DNA of 64,000 nucleotides from JAHFTY01 sp964584785. Lineage in GTDB: Bacteria > Acidobacteriota > Terriglobia > 20CM-2-55-15. Numbering within the stretch: the stretch's first letter is position 1; each line of letters starts with the position of its first letter. The notes beneath the pieces are model-generated. The model saw only the letters and a program-made list of their open reading frames with translations, was not told where the DNA came from and did not search any database. The DNA is taken from NCBI GenBank assembly GCA_964584785.1, contig CAZPBY010000041.1:1-64000 (forward strand), written 5' to 3'. Below, in pieces: positions 8,394-17,031 of the stretch. The translations under genes were made by a program, and so were the position numbers.

Positions 8394-8951
8394 TCAAAGC
8401 GTACGTCCGAATTCGATTTTTCTTTGAGCGTCGTACTTTCCCTTTCGGTCCTTGTACGAAACTTCGCAGACCTCATCTGATTGAAAGAACAGAACCTGGC
8501 ACAATCCTTCGTTAGCGAAGACGCGAACGGGGCGAGACGTGGTGTTGGCAATGGAAACCGTGACGAAGCCTTCCCATTCCGGCTCAAAGGGTGTGACATT
8601 GACAAGAATGCCGGACCGAGCGTAGGTGGACTTGCCGACACACAGCGTCAAGATGTCGCGAGGAATGCGCAAGTATTCCACCGTCCGGCCGAGAATGTAC
8701 GTGTTTGCCGGAATGTCGCAGTGCTCTCCACGATGATCTCGATAGAACTCCGCAGGTACCGACTTTGGATTCACCACGATATCCGCCGGCGGGGCGAATA
8801 TCTTGAACTCATCGCCGAGGCGCAGATCGTATCCATAAGAAGACAAACCGTAAGAGATAATGCCCTGAGCGACCTGTGCCGAGCTGAACGGTTCGATCAT
8901 CCGATGCTCGACGGACATGCGTCGAATCCAGGAGTCCGGTTTAATTGACAT
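8394..8951 (-). CDS. dcd: dCTP deaminase family protein with altered catalytic position
   Basis: This 185-residue protein matches dCTP deaminase throughout: SYGYDLRLGDEF, CVGKSTYARSGI (residues 104-115), NVTPFEPEWEG (118-128) and ANEGLCQVLFF. The enzyme converts dCTP to dUTP to feed dTMP synthesis. In characterised members the strand after EPEWEG reads V-T-L-E and its glutamate (E138 in E. coli) is catalytic. Here it reads V-T-V-S-I-A-N, placing S133 at that site. The rest of the fold motifs are intact and the frame is clean. It may be inactive, altered, or use another residue. Convergent with fabG and divergent from the HU gene. Confidence 0.85.
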   Translation of the reverse strand: MSIKPDSWIRRMSVEHRMIEPFSSAQVAQGIISYGLSSYGYDLRLGDEFKIFAPPADIVVNPKSVPAEFYRDHRGEHCDIPANTYILGRTVEYLRIPRDILTLCVGKSTYARSGILVNVTPFEPEWEGFVTVSIANTTSRPVRVFANEGLCQVLFFQSDEVCEVSYKDRKGKYDAQRKIEFGRTL

Positions 8952-9025
8952 TTGCCTATTTTCCCCTATGGATGGTAAAAAAGATTGGTTACAAAAGAGA
9001 TAGCTCTCATTAAGGAGGAACTCCG

Positions 9026-9292
9026 GTGATCAAACTTGATCTTGTCAATCAGATCGTTGAGCGGACAGGAGTCAGCAAGACGAAGGCTGAACAAGCCGTC
9101 GACACCATCTTCAATTGCATGAAGGACGCCCTGAAAGCGAACGATCGGATTGAACTTCGGGGCTTTGGCGTCTTTTCCGTCAAGCCGCGGAAAACAGGGA
9201 TCGGTCGAAATCCCCGTACGGGTTCCGAGGTGAATATTCCTCCGGGAAAGGCCGTGAGGTTTAAGCCTGGCAAAGACTTGCAGTCCCTGTAG
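9026..9292 (+). CDS. HU/IHF-family DNA-binding protein
   Basis: This 88-residue nucleoid protein has the HU/IHF fold: N-terminal helices rich in lysine, then RIELRGFGVFSV and the DNA-inserting arm GRNPRTGSEVNIPPGKAVRFKPGK, whose proline kinks the minor groove. The start is GTG at 9026, chosen because a strong Shine-Dalgarno (taaggagga, 9011-9019) lies 6 nt upstream. The arm sequence is closer to IHF-alpha than to HU, but single-gene assignment is unsafe. It is followed by an M50 protease gene 21 nt downstream, probably co-transcribed. Confidence 0.93.
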   Translation: MIKLDLVNQIVERTGVSKTKAEQAVDTIFNCMKDALKANDRIELRGFGVFSVKPRKTGIGRNPRTGSEVNIPPGKAVRFKPGKDLQSL

Positions 9293-9313
9293 CACTACCG
9301 CACGATACTTTTC

Positions 9314-10225
9314 ATGGACAATACGTTTACATCCCCGGCAGAAGTTCTGGCCGAAGATGTCCGAAGACCGTTTCCCTGGTTGAATGTCGCTTTATTTGCC
9401 GCCACGTGTGTCACGACGACCGTCGTCGGCACCGTCCTCATGGCCGACTTCAATAGTACGCTCGGAGAGAATCTCGACGGATTCCTTCGTTCGATCTTGC
9501 GATCTCCTTCCATGCTCATCAGTGGTTTACCGTTCAGCATCGCCATCATGACCATCCTGATGGCCCACGAGATGGGGCATTATCTCACGTGCCGTTACTA
9601 TGGAATCGACGCTTCGCTGCCCTATTTCATTCCGTGGATAACGGGTACCATGGGCGCCTTCATTCGCATTCGTTCGCGAATCCCCGACCGTGGATCGCTG
9701 CTGGAGGTCGGAATCGCCGGGCCCATCGCCGGATTCGTCTTCGCTGTTCCCGCCTTTGTGATCGCGCTTATCAACTCGAAGTTCGTCGCCACACCTGAGC
9801 ATTATTTCGGGTTTGGCGAGCCGCTCATTTTCAAGGCGCTTGCTGCCATCCTTCGCAAGAGTCCGGGGCCGGGCATGGACCTGCACCTTCATCCGATCGG
9901 TTATGCGGCGTGGTTTGGTTTTTTTGCCACCGCATTGAATCTGCTGCCCGTCGGGCAACTGGACGGCGGTCACGTCAGCTACTCGCTGCTGCGCGGCCTC
10001 CATTCGAAGATTTCCCGAGCCATCGTGTACGTCATGATTCCCGTCGGTTTCATCTACTGGGAAGGCTGGATTGTGTGGACCGCGGTGCTTCTGTTTCTCG
10101 GACTGCGTCATCCGATGACGATCGACGATGAATTGCCGGTCCTCCCGCGTCACGTATGGCTTGGCTGGATCGGCGTGGCGATGTTCGTCTTGTGTTTCAC
10201 GCCCGTCCCGTTTTACGTCGTGTAG
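9314..10225 (+). CDS. Site-2-protease-like M50 membrane metalloprotease
   Basis: This 303-residue polytopic protein has the zinc-binding HEMGH (residues 85-89) in one membrane helix and the third ligand in NLLPVGQLDGGH near residue 220. It has the GxxxN/PxGxxDG pattern typical of site-2 proteases, which cut substrates within the membrane to release regulators such as anti-sigma factors. No PDZ domain is visible. The gene ends one base before the stop of the convergent cupin gene. No substrate is suggested by the neighbours. Confidence 0.88.
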   Translation: MDNTFTSPAEVLAEDVRRPFPWLNVALFAATCVTTTVVGTVLMADFNSTLGENLDGFLRSILRSPSMLISGLPFSIAIMTILMAHEMGHYLTCRYYGIDASLPYFIPWITGTMGAFIRIRSRIPDRGSLLEVGIAGPIAGFVFAVPAFVIALINSKFVATPEHYFGFGEPLIFKALAAILRKSPGPGMDLHLHPIGYAAWFGFFATALNLLPVGQLDGGHVSYSLLRGLHSKISRAIVYVMIPVGFIYWEGWIVWTAVLLFLGLRHPMTIDDELPVLPRHVWLGWIGVAMFVLCFTPVPFYVV

Positions 10226-10624
10226 CTACTCCGCTACCTGGTGCTTATGTTTCGCCGGCATTCCCAACTTTTGAACGGTGTCCCCTTCAAAATCAAATTC
10301 GATCAGCACGGCCGGATCGCTGCCAACGACTTCGCCATCATGGCCCGGGTCGATCGCAACAACCTGCGGCGCCGTAAAGTCGGCGACGCAACCGTCGGCA
10401 TATCGAATGCGAACATGACCGCGAGCGAGAAAGCCCACATGGGCATGCATACACAAATCCGTCCCGACAATGGGCTTCATATGCGTCGACCATCGAAACC
10501 CGGCCGGATAGATGATTCGCTTCACGCGACTGCCGCCTGTTCGGGCAACTTCAATTTGAACGCCGCCCACCTCGCGGCGATCGACATTTTTCAACGGAGC
10601 AAGCAGGGGATCACTTTTGCTCAT
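10226..10624 (-). CDS. Cupin-fold protein
   Basis: The 132-residue protein looks like a single cupin barrel. A first motif containing H-A-H-V-G and G-H-V-R (about residues 60-75) and a second beginning AIDPGHDGEVVG are visible. Histidines that could bind a metal are present, but the motif is not complete enough to name a reaction. It lies 15 nt downstream of the metallophosphoesterase gene on the same strand and is probably co-transcribed with it. No signal peptide is seen, so it should be cytoplasmic while its partner is exported. Confidence 0.7.
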   Translation of the reverse strand: MSKSDPLLAPLKNVDRREVGGVQIEVARTGGSRVKRIIYPAGFRWSTHMKPIVGTDLCMHAHVGFLARGHVRIRYADGCVADFTAPQVVAIDPGHDGEVVGSDPAVLIEFDFEGDTVQKLGMPAKHKHQVAE

Positions 10625-10639
10625 CGCATACCTCCTTCA

Positions 10640-11797
10640 TCAATGTTGAGGCGGCGGACTATCCCGCAACGATGCTTTATTCGTCTGGTAGGGCTGCCAG
10701 CCTCTGCCAAAATCGACGCCGATCGCCTCAATGTCGATGTTCTCACCGTCTACGCGCACTAAAACAAAATGATAGGGGTTCTCGCCGGGTTCGACGCCCG
10801 GTTTTGCGAGATGTTGAACCTGTACTTTGGCGGCCTGATTCGATCTCAAATATTCGGACAGATCGGGTTCGCCGCTGTACTGATAAAGCGGCGCCCCTCC
10901 CCCACCGCTGACGACGTTATCCATGCGATGGATGCCCGTGTCATCCGTATATCGCTCGATCCAGTGATCGAACAAATGATCATGACCGCTGAAGATCACT
11001 TTCACGTGGTGCGTCCGGAACAGCGGCATATAAAGCGTTCTCAACGCGAGCGTGGGAGGTTCAACATGTGATGCGCCGTGGGGTCCGGACGAAAACACCG
11101 GGTGGTGGCAGAACACGATAACGTTCACGTAGCGTTTTCGATCGAGGCCTTCGAGTTGCGCCTTCACCCATTCGAACTGAGTCTTATCGCTTGCGATATT
11201 CGAATCGATGGCGACGACAAACGTGTTGCCGTAGCCAAATGCAAAGGCCGGATATTCCGGTAACCGCCGGCTCGTGTTATCTGGCGGGATGAGATTCACC
11301 ATCATCTGCAGATAATTCCGCAGGCCCAAGATGCGCTCAGGGGAGTCCAGATTCTCCGCACTCGTGACGTCGTGGTTGCCGGCCGCGAGAAAGTAGGGCA
11401 GCCCACCTTCGGTCGTCAATCGATTGATGAGAGGAACGAAACTGACGTTCAGCTGCCGCGGATCCCTGCCGTCTACAACCGCATCGCCCGACTGAAGGAC
11501 AAATCTGATCGGATACTCCGTGCCCTCCAGACGTTTGATCGCGGCGAGCATTCCGTCCATCACGAGAGAATGCTCGTACTGGACTTGCTCCCCGTCGCGC
11601 CGGCCGCGCGTGTCACCGTAAGCAATGAACGAAAATTTCTTGATGTTCGCCGAGGCAGCTTCCGGAGGCAGCGGGTTTCGCGGCCGCGTGATCGCTTGAA
11701 CGGGCTGCAACGGTGCGGGTTGTTGCGGCGTCTCCGCGCGGATAAAGGCAGGAACAAAGGTCAGTAATAACAGAACGTACCGTGTTCGTGGATTCAT
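10640..11797 (-). CDS. Exported calcineurin-like metallophosphoesterase
   Basis: The 385-residue protein begins with a clear signal peptide (positive MNPRTR, a leucine-rich core, then AxA near residue 20). The five metallophosphoesterase blocks appear in order: GDTRG, GDAVVDG, GNHD, a CHHP block and SGHDHLFDH. Such enzymes hydrolyse phosphomonoesters or diesters, here outside the cytoplasm. The substrate is unknown. The cupin gene follows 15 nt downstream. The region upstream (11798-11905) holds nothing else recognisable. Confidence 0.87.
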   Translation of the reverse strand: MNPRTRYVLLLLTFVPAFIRAETPQQPAPLQPVQAITRPRNPLPPEAASANIKKFSFIAYGDTRGRRDGEQVQYEHSLVMDGMLAAIKRLEGTEYPIRFVLQSGDAVVDGRDPRQLNVSFVPLINRLTTEGGLPYFLAAGNHDVTSAENLDSPERILGLRNYLQMMVNLIPPDNTSRRLPEYPAFAFGYGNTFVVAIDSNIASDKTQFEWVKAQLEGLDRKRYVNVIVFCHHPVFSSGPHGASHVEPPTLALRTLYMPLFRTHHVKVIFSGHDHLFDHWIERYTDDTGIHRMDNVVSGGGGAPLYQYSGEPDLSEYLRSNQAAKVQVQHLAKPGVEPGENPYHFVLVRVDGENIDIEAIGVDFGRGWQPYQTNKASLRDSPPPQH

Positions 11798-11905
11798 GAA
11801 TTGTCCTCAAGGAGCGTGACGAACCAGCATTATCGCTGGGACAAGGCTACGCCGCGAGTGTTAAAAATAATGACGTCGCGTGATGAACGTCAGTTAGACC
11901 TCGAA

Positions 11906-14338
11906 TTATTCCTGGCGGAGGGCGAGCAATGGGTCGACGGTGGATGCTCTTCGGGCGGGAAGGTAGCAGGCGAGAAAACCGACCGTGCCAAGGATGATGG
12001 CGATCCCGCCGAAAGTGGCGGGATCCGTCTCGCTCACTTCGTACAGAACCTCGCCCATATCGATCAGCGGCGTCACCAGCAGGCTGCCGGCAATTCCCAC
12101 GATCATTCCAATCGAGACCGGCATCATGCCTTGAATGACGATCATTCGAATGACGTCGGCTCGCCCCGCGCCGAGCGCCATGCGAATGCCGATTTCCTGC
12201 ACGCGCCGATTCGCCGTGAACGAGACCACGCCAAATACGCCGATCGCGGCGAGCATCAACGCCAATGATCCGAAGCTGCCAAACATCGCCGCGGCGATTC
12301 TCGCGGGAAACAGCGGCAGCCGCATGTGTTCGTCAAGCGTCTGAACATCGAACACCGGCATATTGGGGTCAAGCGCCGATATCGCGCGGCGCAGTTCTTC
12401 AATTCGGCTACCGCTTCCCGAAGAAGAGCGAGCGACGAGTTTCAACAATCCGTTGTTGCTTTGAAGCAGCGGCAGCATCAAGAAAGGACTCGGATCCTCG
12501 CCGAGGCTCCGGTATTTCCCGTCCCGCACAATCCCGACGACTTCAATCCACGCATCGCCGGCTTCTCCGAGCGCAAACCGGCGGCCGATCGCGGCGCCGG
12601 CATCTGTCGCATTCGAAAACCTGCGTGCAAACGTTTCGTTGACGACAGCCACGCGAGCGGAGGTTTCGTTGTCGGAGTCGGCGATGTCCCGGCCGCGCAC
12701 CAGGGTCATGCCGAGCGCCACCCGATAGCCGGACGTTACGGCCACTGCGATCGATCGCGGAGCAGTGCTGCGCTCAGCCGGCGGGGCTCCTTCGATGCGA
12801 ATGATGGAAGAACCGATGTGCGGATCCGGCGGGACGGCGCTTCCGATCCCGACACTTTCGATGCCCGGTAATGCTCGCGTCTCACTCAACAGATCACGGA
12901 CAAATTGAGACCGGCGTTCGCGCGTGTAATTCTGCAGGTCCAGATCAAAACCCATTTCGACAGCATTCCGTGGATTCATGCCGATGTCGACGAACTCCGC
13001 GCGCTGAAGACTCCGCAACGTGAGTCCGGCACAAATCATCAGAACAAACGACACACAAACCTGCGCGCCGACCAGTATGTTGCGCAGCCGCGATCTGCGG
13101 CCGGACGATGAAGCTTTCTGGAGGGAGCTGGTTTGCCACGCCGGCAGCAGTCCGAACGCAATTCCCGACACCAGCGAAATCGCAAAGGTGAATCCAACGA
13201 CGCGCCAGTCGATCCCGAAATCATAGGAGATCGGAATGTCGACCGGCAGACGGAAGCGCGAAGCAGCCGTGGTGAACGCGTACGCGACCAAAAGACCGCC
13301 CGCGCCGCCGGTTATCGACAACAGGATGGATTCGGTCATAAGCTGACGCGCAATTCGCCATCGCGTCGCGCCGAGCGCGTGCTGAACCGCGATCTCGCGC
13401 TGACGATGGCCGCCGCGGGCGAGGCACAGATTGATGAGGTTGGCGCACACCAGCAACAACACAAGTGCGACCACCGCCATCATGACTCCCGAAATACCCA
13501 TCGTGGGACCGCGTCCCATCGTGCCGAACAGCCCGGCCGGAGAAAGCTCGATCGTCTTGCCTTGATTGTCATTCGGGTATTCGCGCGCAAGTTGAGCCGC
13601 CGATGTCTGCAAAGCCGCGCGGACGGCGGGTTCCTTCAGGCCCGGCTTCATCCGCAAAGTGACATACAGATTCTCAAAACTGCGGCGATCCTGCCACCGG
13701 CTTCGGGGACTGATTTCGCTTTGCATCATCATTGGGAACCACATTTCTGCGGTGAACGCCACTTCAATTCCCACAAAGTCCGGTGGTGCGACACCGATGA
13801 TCGTGAACTTGCGCCCATTGACGATCACGTCGCGGCCGATAACGCTCGGATCCTCGCCAAATCGGCGTCTCCATGCATCGTCGCTGATGACGGTCACCGG
13901 GTGTGCGCCCGGCTGAAGATCGTCGGCCGTGGAAATCAAACGGCCGGCGGCTGGCTTGAGGCCCAGCACGTCGAAATAGTTTCCCGAAATGAGATAGCTC
14001 CACACGCGTTCATTGATGCCGTCGTGACTCAGGCTGACGGGCATTGGCGAATACGCGAACAAATCCGCGACGGCGGAATCGCGATCGCGCAGGTCCTTAA
14101 AATTGAGATAGGAGAACGTCGGGAACATCCGGCCATCTCTGGAGGCGTTGCTCAAAGCAAGAACCCGGCTGGGCTCGCTGATCGGTAGCGGCTTCAACAG
14201 TGCTTTATTCACGATCGCGAAAATCGACGCATTCGCGCCGATGCCGAGACTCAGCGTCAGGACGGCAATGACGGAGAACCCCGGCGCTCCCAGGAGCCTG
14301 CGGAATGAATGGCGGATATCCCGGACGAGTTCGTCCAC
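11906..14338 (-). CDS. ADOP-type duplicated MacB/FtsX permease
   Basis: This 810-residue protein has two MacB-type periplasmic domains and about eight membrane helices, with the repeated helix-edge motif LGATRWRI (near 325) and LGAGRADV (near 730). The N-terminal region (DIRHSFRRLLGAPGFS) is typical of the Acidobacterial duplicated orphan permeases, which are encoded without an adjacent ATPase, as here. They probably take part in peptide, lipid or macrolide export with an ATPase encoded elsewhere. The start is GTG at 14338, one base after the stop of a tiny upstream gene, which implies translational coupling. Confidence 0.9.
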   Translation of the reverse strand: MDELVRDIRHSFRRLLGAPGFSVIAVLTLSLGIGANASIFAIVNKALLKPLPISEPSRVLALSNASRDGRMFPTFSYLNFKDLRDRDSAVADLFAYSPMPVSLSHDGINERVWSYLISGNYFDVLGLKPAAGRLISTADDLQPGAHPVTVISDDAWRRRFGEDPSVIGRDVIVNGRKFTIIGVAPPDFVGIEVAFTAEMWFPMMMQSEISPRSRWQDRRSFENLYVTLRMKPGLKEPAVRAALQTSAAQLAREYPNDNQGKTIELSPAGLFGTMGRGPTMGISGVMMAVVALVLLLVCANLINLCLARGGHRQREIAVQHALGATRWRIARQLMTESILLSITGGAGGLLVAYAFTTAASRFRLPVDIPISYDFGIDWRVVGFTFAISLVSGIAFGLLPAWQTSSLQKASSSGRRSRLRNILVGAQVCVSFVLMICAGLTLRSLQRAEFVDIGMNPRNAVEMGFDLDLQNYTRERRSQFVRDLLSETRALPGIESVGIGSAVPPDPHIGSSIIRIEGAPPAERSTAPRSIAVAVTSGYRVALGMTLVRGRDIADSDNETSARVAVVNETFARRFSNATDAGAAIGRRFALGEAGDAWIEVVGIVRDGKYRSLGEDPSPFLMLPLLQSNNGLLKLVARSSSGSGSRIEELRRAISALDPNMPVFDVQTLDEHMRLPLFPARIAAAMFGSFGSLALMLAAIGVFGVVSFTANRRVQEIGIRMALGAGRADVIRMIVIQGMMPVSIGMIVGIAGSLLVTPLIDMGEVLYEVSETDPATFGGIAIILGTVGFLACYLPARRASTVDPLLALRQE

Positions 14339-14339
14339 G

Positions 14340-14468
14340 TCAGCGTCCTGCAGGAACCGGCGGTGTCGCGTGCGGAGGCGGCGTGGCCCCGTGGCCGTGT
14401 GGGTTGCAATGGCCCATCAGCATGACGGAGCTCAGCATAAGAACCTTGACGATGTGATTCAGTTTCAA
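14340..14468 (-). CDS. Small exported or lipid-anchored peptide upstream of the ADOP permease
   Basis: A 42-codon frame starts with TTG at 14468, preceded by AAAGGAG at 6 nt, a good Shine-Dalgarno. The product has a lysine/histidine start, a hydrophobic stretch (residues 9-18), a cysteine at 21 and then a proline- and histidine-rich tail ending PPVPAGR. This is the layout of a very small lipoprotein, though MGHC is a poor lipobox. Its TGA ends one base before the permease GTG. The ribosome site together with the coupling is the reason for calling it. Function unknown. Confidence 0.5.
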   Translation of the reverse strand: MKLNHIVKVLMLSSVMLMGHCNPHGHGATPPPHATPPVPAGR

Positions 14469-14475
14469 TTTTGGA

Positions 14476-14543
14476 CTCCTTTCGTGTGGAGTCACTGTAA
14501 GGGTGCCCGGCCGCAAAGGACGCCGAAATTGTCACGAAAGGAG
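14476..14543. promoter_or_regulatory. Spaced inverted repeat in the ADOP leader
   Basis: CTCCTTTCGTG (14476-14486) is repeated as CACGAAAGGAG (14533-14543), an 11-bp perfect inverted pair 46 nt apart. One arm covers the Shine-Dalgarno of the small upstream gene, so pairing in the mRNA would hide it. It could also be an operator. The adjacent response regulator could be relevant, but LytTR sites are usually direct repeats. Confidence 0.4.
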
Positions 14544-14607
14544 CAATACCGGAACAAGCGGCGATAACCGGACCATACCGAAACGTGACGCTTCATTCGG
14601 GCTGGGA

Positions 14608-15327
14608 CTAAAAGCTGCCGACCAGGGATTGCAGCTTCGCGCGGTAACGCCGGCTGACCGTCAGTTTGGTGCCGTCGTGGAGGACGGCTTCATAATCGCC
14701 GTGGAAGAGAGCGCGTATTTCGCGGATCCGGTCGATGTTCACAACGGTCGACCGGTGAATTCGTACAAAGGTGGCAGCATCCAGCTCCGACTCCATTTGT
14801 GCGAGTCCTTCGCGCCGCAAGTACGTCGAGCCTGCCACGTGGAGTCGTGTGTATTTCCCCTCGGCTTCGATCCAATCAATGTCCTCACTCTTGATGAACA
14901 GCCATTTCTCGCCAACCCTGACGGCAATCCGGCTCTTCGCTTTTGGCGTGACCCGTTTTGCGATCTGCTTTTTCGCCCGGCGAAGCGCTTTGCGAAACCG
15001 CTCGTCGTCGTAAGGCTTCAGGAGATAGTCGACTGCCTGTTCGTCGAACGCGCGGACGGCGTGTTCATCGAACGCCGTGACGAAGATGACAGCGGGCGCG
15101 GGTTCCTGCGGAATGGCTCGTAGAAACTCGAACCCGTTGGTTCGGGGCATTTGAATGTCGAGGAAGACCAGATCGACTTCCTGCGCTTCCATGATCCTCA
15201 GCCCATCCTCGGCGCTCGCCGCCGAACCGACGACTTCGATATCCGGATCCGTCTTCAATAACGACGCAATGCGACGGCGTGCAAGGTGTTCATCGTCCAC
15301 AATCAATGTGCGGATCCTCAGTTCCAC
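14608..15327 (-). CDS. LytTR-family response regulator
   Basis: The 239-residue protein has a receiver domain (DDE at 11-13, phospho-acceptor D57 in FLDIQMP, K near 105) and a C-terminal LytTR DNA-binding domain (about 135-239, with DIDWIEAEGKYTRLH and RIHRSTVVNIDRI). It is the partner of the LytS-type kinase immediately upstream, with which it overlaps by 10 nt. The pair probably responds to an envelope or nutrient signal. The target may include the ADOP transcript that lies just downstream, but no LytTR site was identified. Confidence 0.92.
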   Translation of the reverse strand: MELRIRTLIVDDEHLARRRIASLLKTDPDIEVVGSAASAEDGLRIMEAQEVDLVFLDIQMPRTNGFEFLRAIPQEPAPAVIFVTAFDEHAVRAFDEQAVDYLLKPYDDERFRKALRRAKKQIAKRVTPKAKSRIAVRVGEKWLFIKSEDIDWIEAEGKYTRLHVAGSTYLRREGLAQMESELDAATFVRIHRSTVVNIDRIREIRALFHGDYEAVLHDGTKLTVSRRYRAKLQSLVGSF

Positions 15328-16469
15328 GGGCCTGCACCTTCCTGAAATGGAATCTGAATCGTGACGACGAGCCCGCCGTTCGGCGCATTCTCCCAGCGAA
15401 ACTGCTGGTCCCGTCCAAACTGTGTTTCGAGCCTGTCGCGAGTGTTGGAGAGTCCGAGTCCGGTCGAACCGCCGGTGGCCGGCATTCCCGGCCCGTTATC
15501 CTGCACCGTCAGCTCAAGACGCTGGCGCAACCGTCGAGCGCGGATCCGGAGCATGCCGGTATCGACTTTCGAAAACGCGTGACGAAACGAGTTCTCTACG
15601 ATGGGCTGCAAAATCAAGCTGGGCACGAATGCCTTCAATGTCTCGGGCTCGACGTCGATCGCGACTTTCAACCGGTCGCCAAACCGGATCTGCTCAATCT
15701 GAAGATAACTTTTCAGAAGCTGCAGTTCGTGCTCGAGTGTGGAGTTCTGATTTCCGTTGTTCTTCAGTGTCAATCGAAGGAAATCGCCGAGTCTTGCGAC
15801 CATCTGGTTGGCCGCTTTCGGATCATCTTCGATCAATGCAGATATCGAATTCAGCGCGTTGAACAGGAAATGCGGGTTGATGCGTGTTCTCAAAGCGTCG
15901 AGCTGCGCTCGCGCCAGGGCCGCCTCCAGTTGCGACGTCCGGATCTTTCGAACACGATACCGGTCGTAATATTCCGCCGCATGAACGATGGCGACGATTC
16001 CAATGCAAGTCGTCAAGCTCGCATGAAGTTCGCCGGACAGCATTCGGTTCAATGTTTCAACGAAGGACCTCCCCCTGTTGTCGCCACCGACGTTGAAATA
16101 GCGAAGAACGGCCAACGTCAGAACGTGAGTCCCCGCAAACAAAACGACAGCAGCCACGTCGATCGTAATCGATTTCGCAGATGTCGGCCGCTCGACGGCA
16201 TATCGGCGGATGAGGGCGATCAGCACTGGAGTCAGGGCCGCCCAGGTATACCACTCGGACATTGCCAAGAGGAGAATCGGCGTCCACCGCATGGTTCCGC
16301 CGGTGGCTGTCGTGAAGACGTAGGCGTGAGTTGCGAAGAGAGCCACGAAGGCGGTAGCACCCGCGAAGACCAGCAGCCACAGCTTTATCAACGGACGATC
16401 CACGGGCCGCATGATACATCGCAAATCGCGAGCCGGGACCAGTCGGGACCCACAATCGAAAATGGTCAT
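15318..16469 (-). CDS. LytS/YehU-type sensor histidine kinase
   Basis: This 383-residue membrane kinase has four or more hydrophobic segments in residues 25-165, then the His_kinase domain with the phospho-accepting histidine in NPHFLFN (H200) and an ATPase domain with DNGPGMP and GLGLSNTRDRL. A second ATG 19 codons in (MRPVDRP, 16412) sits right before the first membrane helix and may be the true start. It is 39 nt downstream of zapA, so read-through from the translation operon is possible. It overlaps its response regulator by 10 nt. Confidence 0.88.
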   Translation of the reverse strand: MTIFDCGSRLVPARDLRCIMRPVDRPLIKLWLLVFAGATAFVALFATHAYVFTTATGGTMRWTPILLLAMSEWYTWAALTPVLIALIRRYAVERPTSAKSITIDVAAVVLFAGTHVLTLAVLRYFNVGGDNRGRSFVETLNRMLSGELHASLTTCIGIVAIVHAAEYYDRYRVRKIRTSQLEAALARAQLDALRTRINPHFLFNALNSISALIEDDPKAANQMVARLGDFLRLTLKNNGNQNSTLEHELQLLKSYLQIEQIRFGDRLKVAIDVEPETLKAFVPSLILQPIVENSFRHAFSKVDTGMLRIRARRLRQRLELTVQDNGPGMPATGGSTGLGLSNTRDRLETQFGRDQQFRWENAPNGGLVVTIQIPFQEGAGPWN

Positions 16470-16508
16470 CGATAGGACGATTTGCCGGTTCGAGGCTGTC
16501 GATCGGTA

Positions 16509-16811
16509 TTACTTGCTTAAAACCTGTTCCAGCGTGCGGGACAGTTCGACGGTTTTGGTGCGGATGAGCGCGTCGTTCTTTTCACAGGTTTTCTTCAGCT
16601 CGCGGTATTCCTGAGCAAGATGGAGGGCGGTGAGAATGGCTACTTTGAGCGAATCGGCGCTGCTGGCTACAGCGGCGATTTCGCGCATTCGCTTGTCGAG
16701 TTCGAGCGCGAGGGCGCGGACATCGCTTTCATCCATCGCGGTCTGCAGGACGATCGTGTATTTCTGATCGTAGATCTCAACGTCTATGGATCGCGGCTTC
16801 GGTTTCGACAC
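16509..16811 (-). CDS. zapA: Cell division protein ZapA
   Basis: The 100-residue protein matches ZapA: an N-terminal beta region (VEIYDQKYTIV), the helix with LALELDKRMREIA, then LTALHLAQEYRELK and a C-terminal coiled coil. ZapA cross-links FtsZ filaments at mid-cell. Its start lies 35 nt inside the upstream coiled-coil gene, so the two are coupled. Its position after pheT is common in this kind of genome. No 6S RNA gene can be placed in the 39 nt that follow. Confidence 0.9.
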   Translation of the reverse strand: MSKPKPRSIDVEIYDQKYTIVLQTAMDESDVRALALELDKRMREIAAVASSADSLKVAILTALHLAQEYRELKKTCEKNDALIRTKTVELSRTLEQVLSK

Positions 16812-17025
16812 GCGGCTCCTCGGTTAATTCGGATAGATTTTTGAGCAAGGATTCAATTCTATCTTTTACCACATCCCGCTCACGTCTCAGGTCTTCCAAT
16901 TCGCGTTCCAGCCGCGAAATCTGCGCTCGTGCGCCTGCCAACTCTTTCTGCGTGCTCCGGACCATTTCGACCGTGCGGACGATTCGAACTTCCAGCTCTT
17001 CAAATTTTTCAACAGCAGACGACAT
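16777..17025 (-). CDS. Short coiled-coil protein, ZapB-like
   Basis: The 82-residue protein is almost entirely one heptad-rich helix (about residues 5-68, with EKFEELEVRIVRTV and LERELEDLRRERDVV), followed by a short acidic tail. Size, shape and location directly before zapA suggest a ZapB-like FtsZ-ring partner. Coiled coils are easily confused, so the name rests mostly on context. It begins 6 nt after the pheT stop and overlaps zapA. Confidence 0.7.
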   Translation of the reverse strand: MSSAVEKFEELEVRIVRTVEMVRSTQKELAGARAQISRLERELEDLRRERDVVKDRIESLLKNLSELTEEPRVETEAAIHRR

Positions 17026-17031
17026 ATTCGA

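Noticed and set aside
8945..8973. TTGACA box as a promoter for the HU/IHF gene
   Set aside because: TTGACA is present at 8945-8950, but the -10 position reads TATGGA or ATGGAT and the box overlaps the start of the divergent dcd gene, so the call is too weak.
13133..14188. 351-codon open frame antisense to the ADOP permease
   Set aside because: The permease is well supported by family motifs. The opposite frame is rich in Arg, His and Asp without any domain pattern.
16469..16508. 6S RNA gene after zapA
   Set aside because: The gap to the next gene is only 39 nt.
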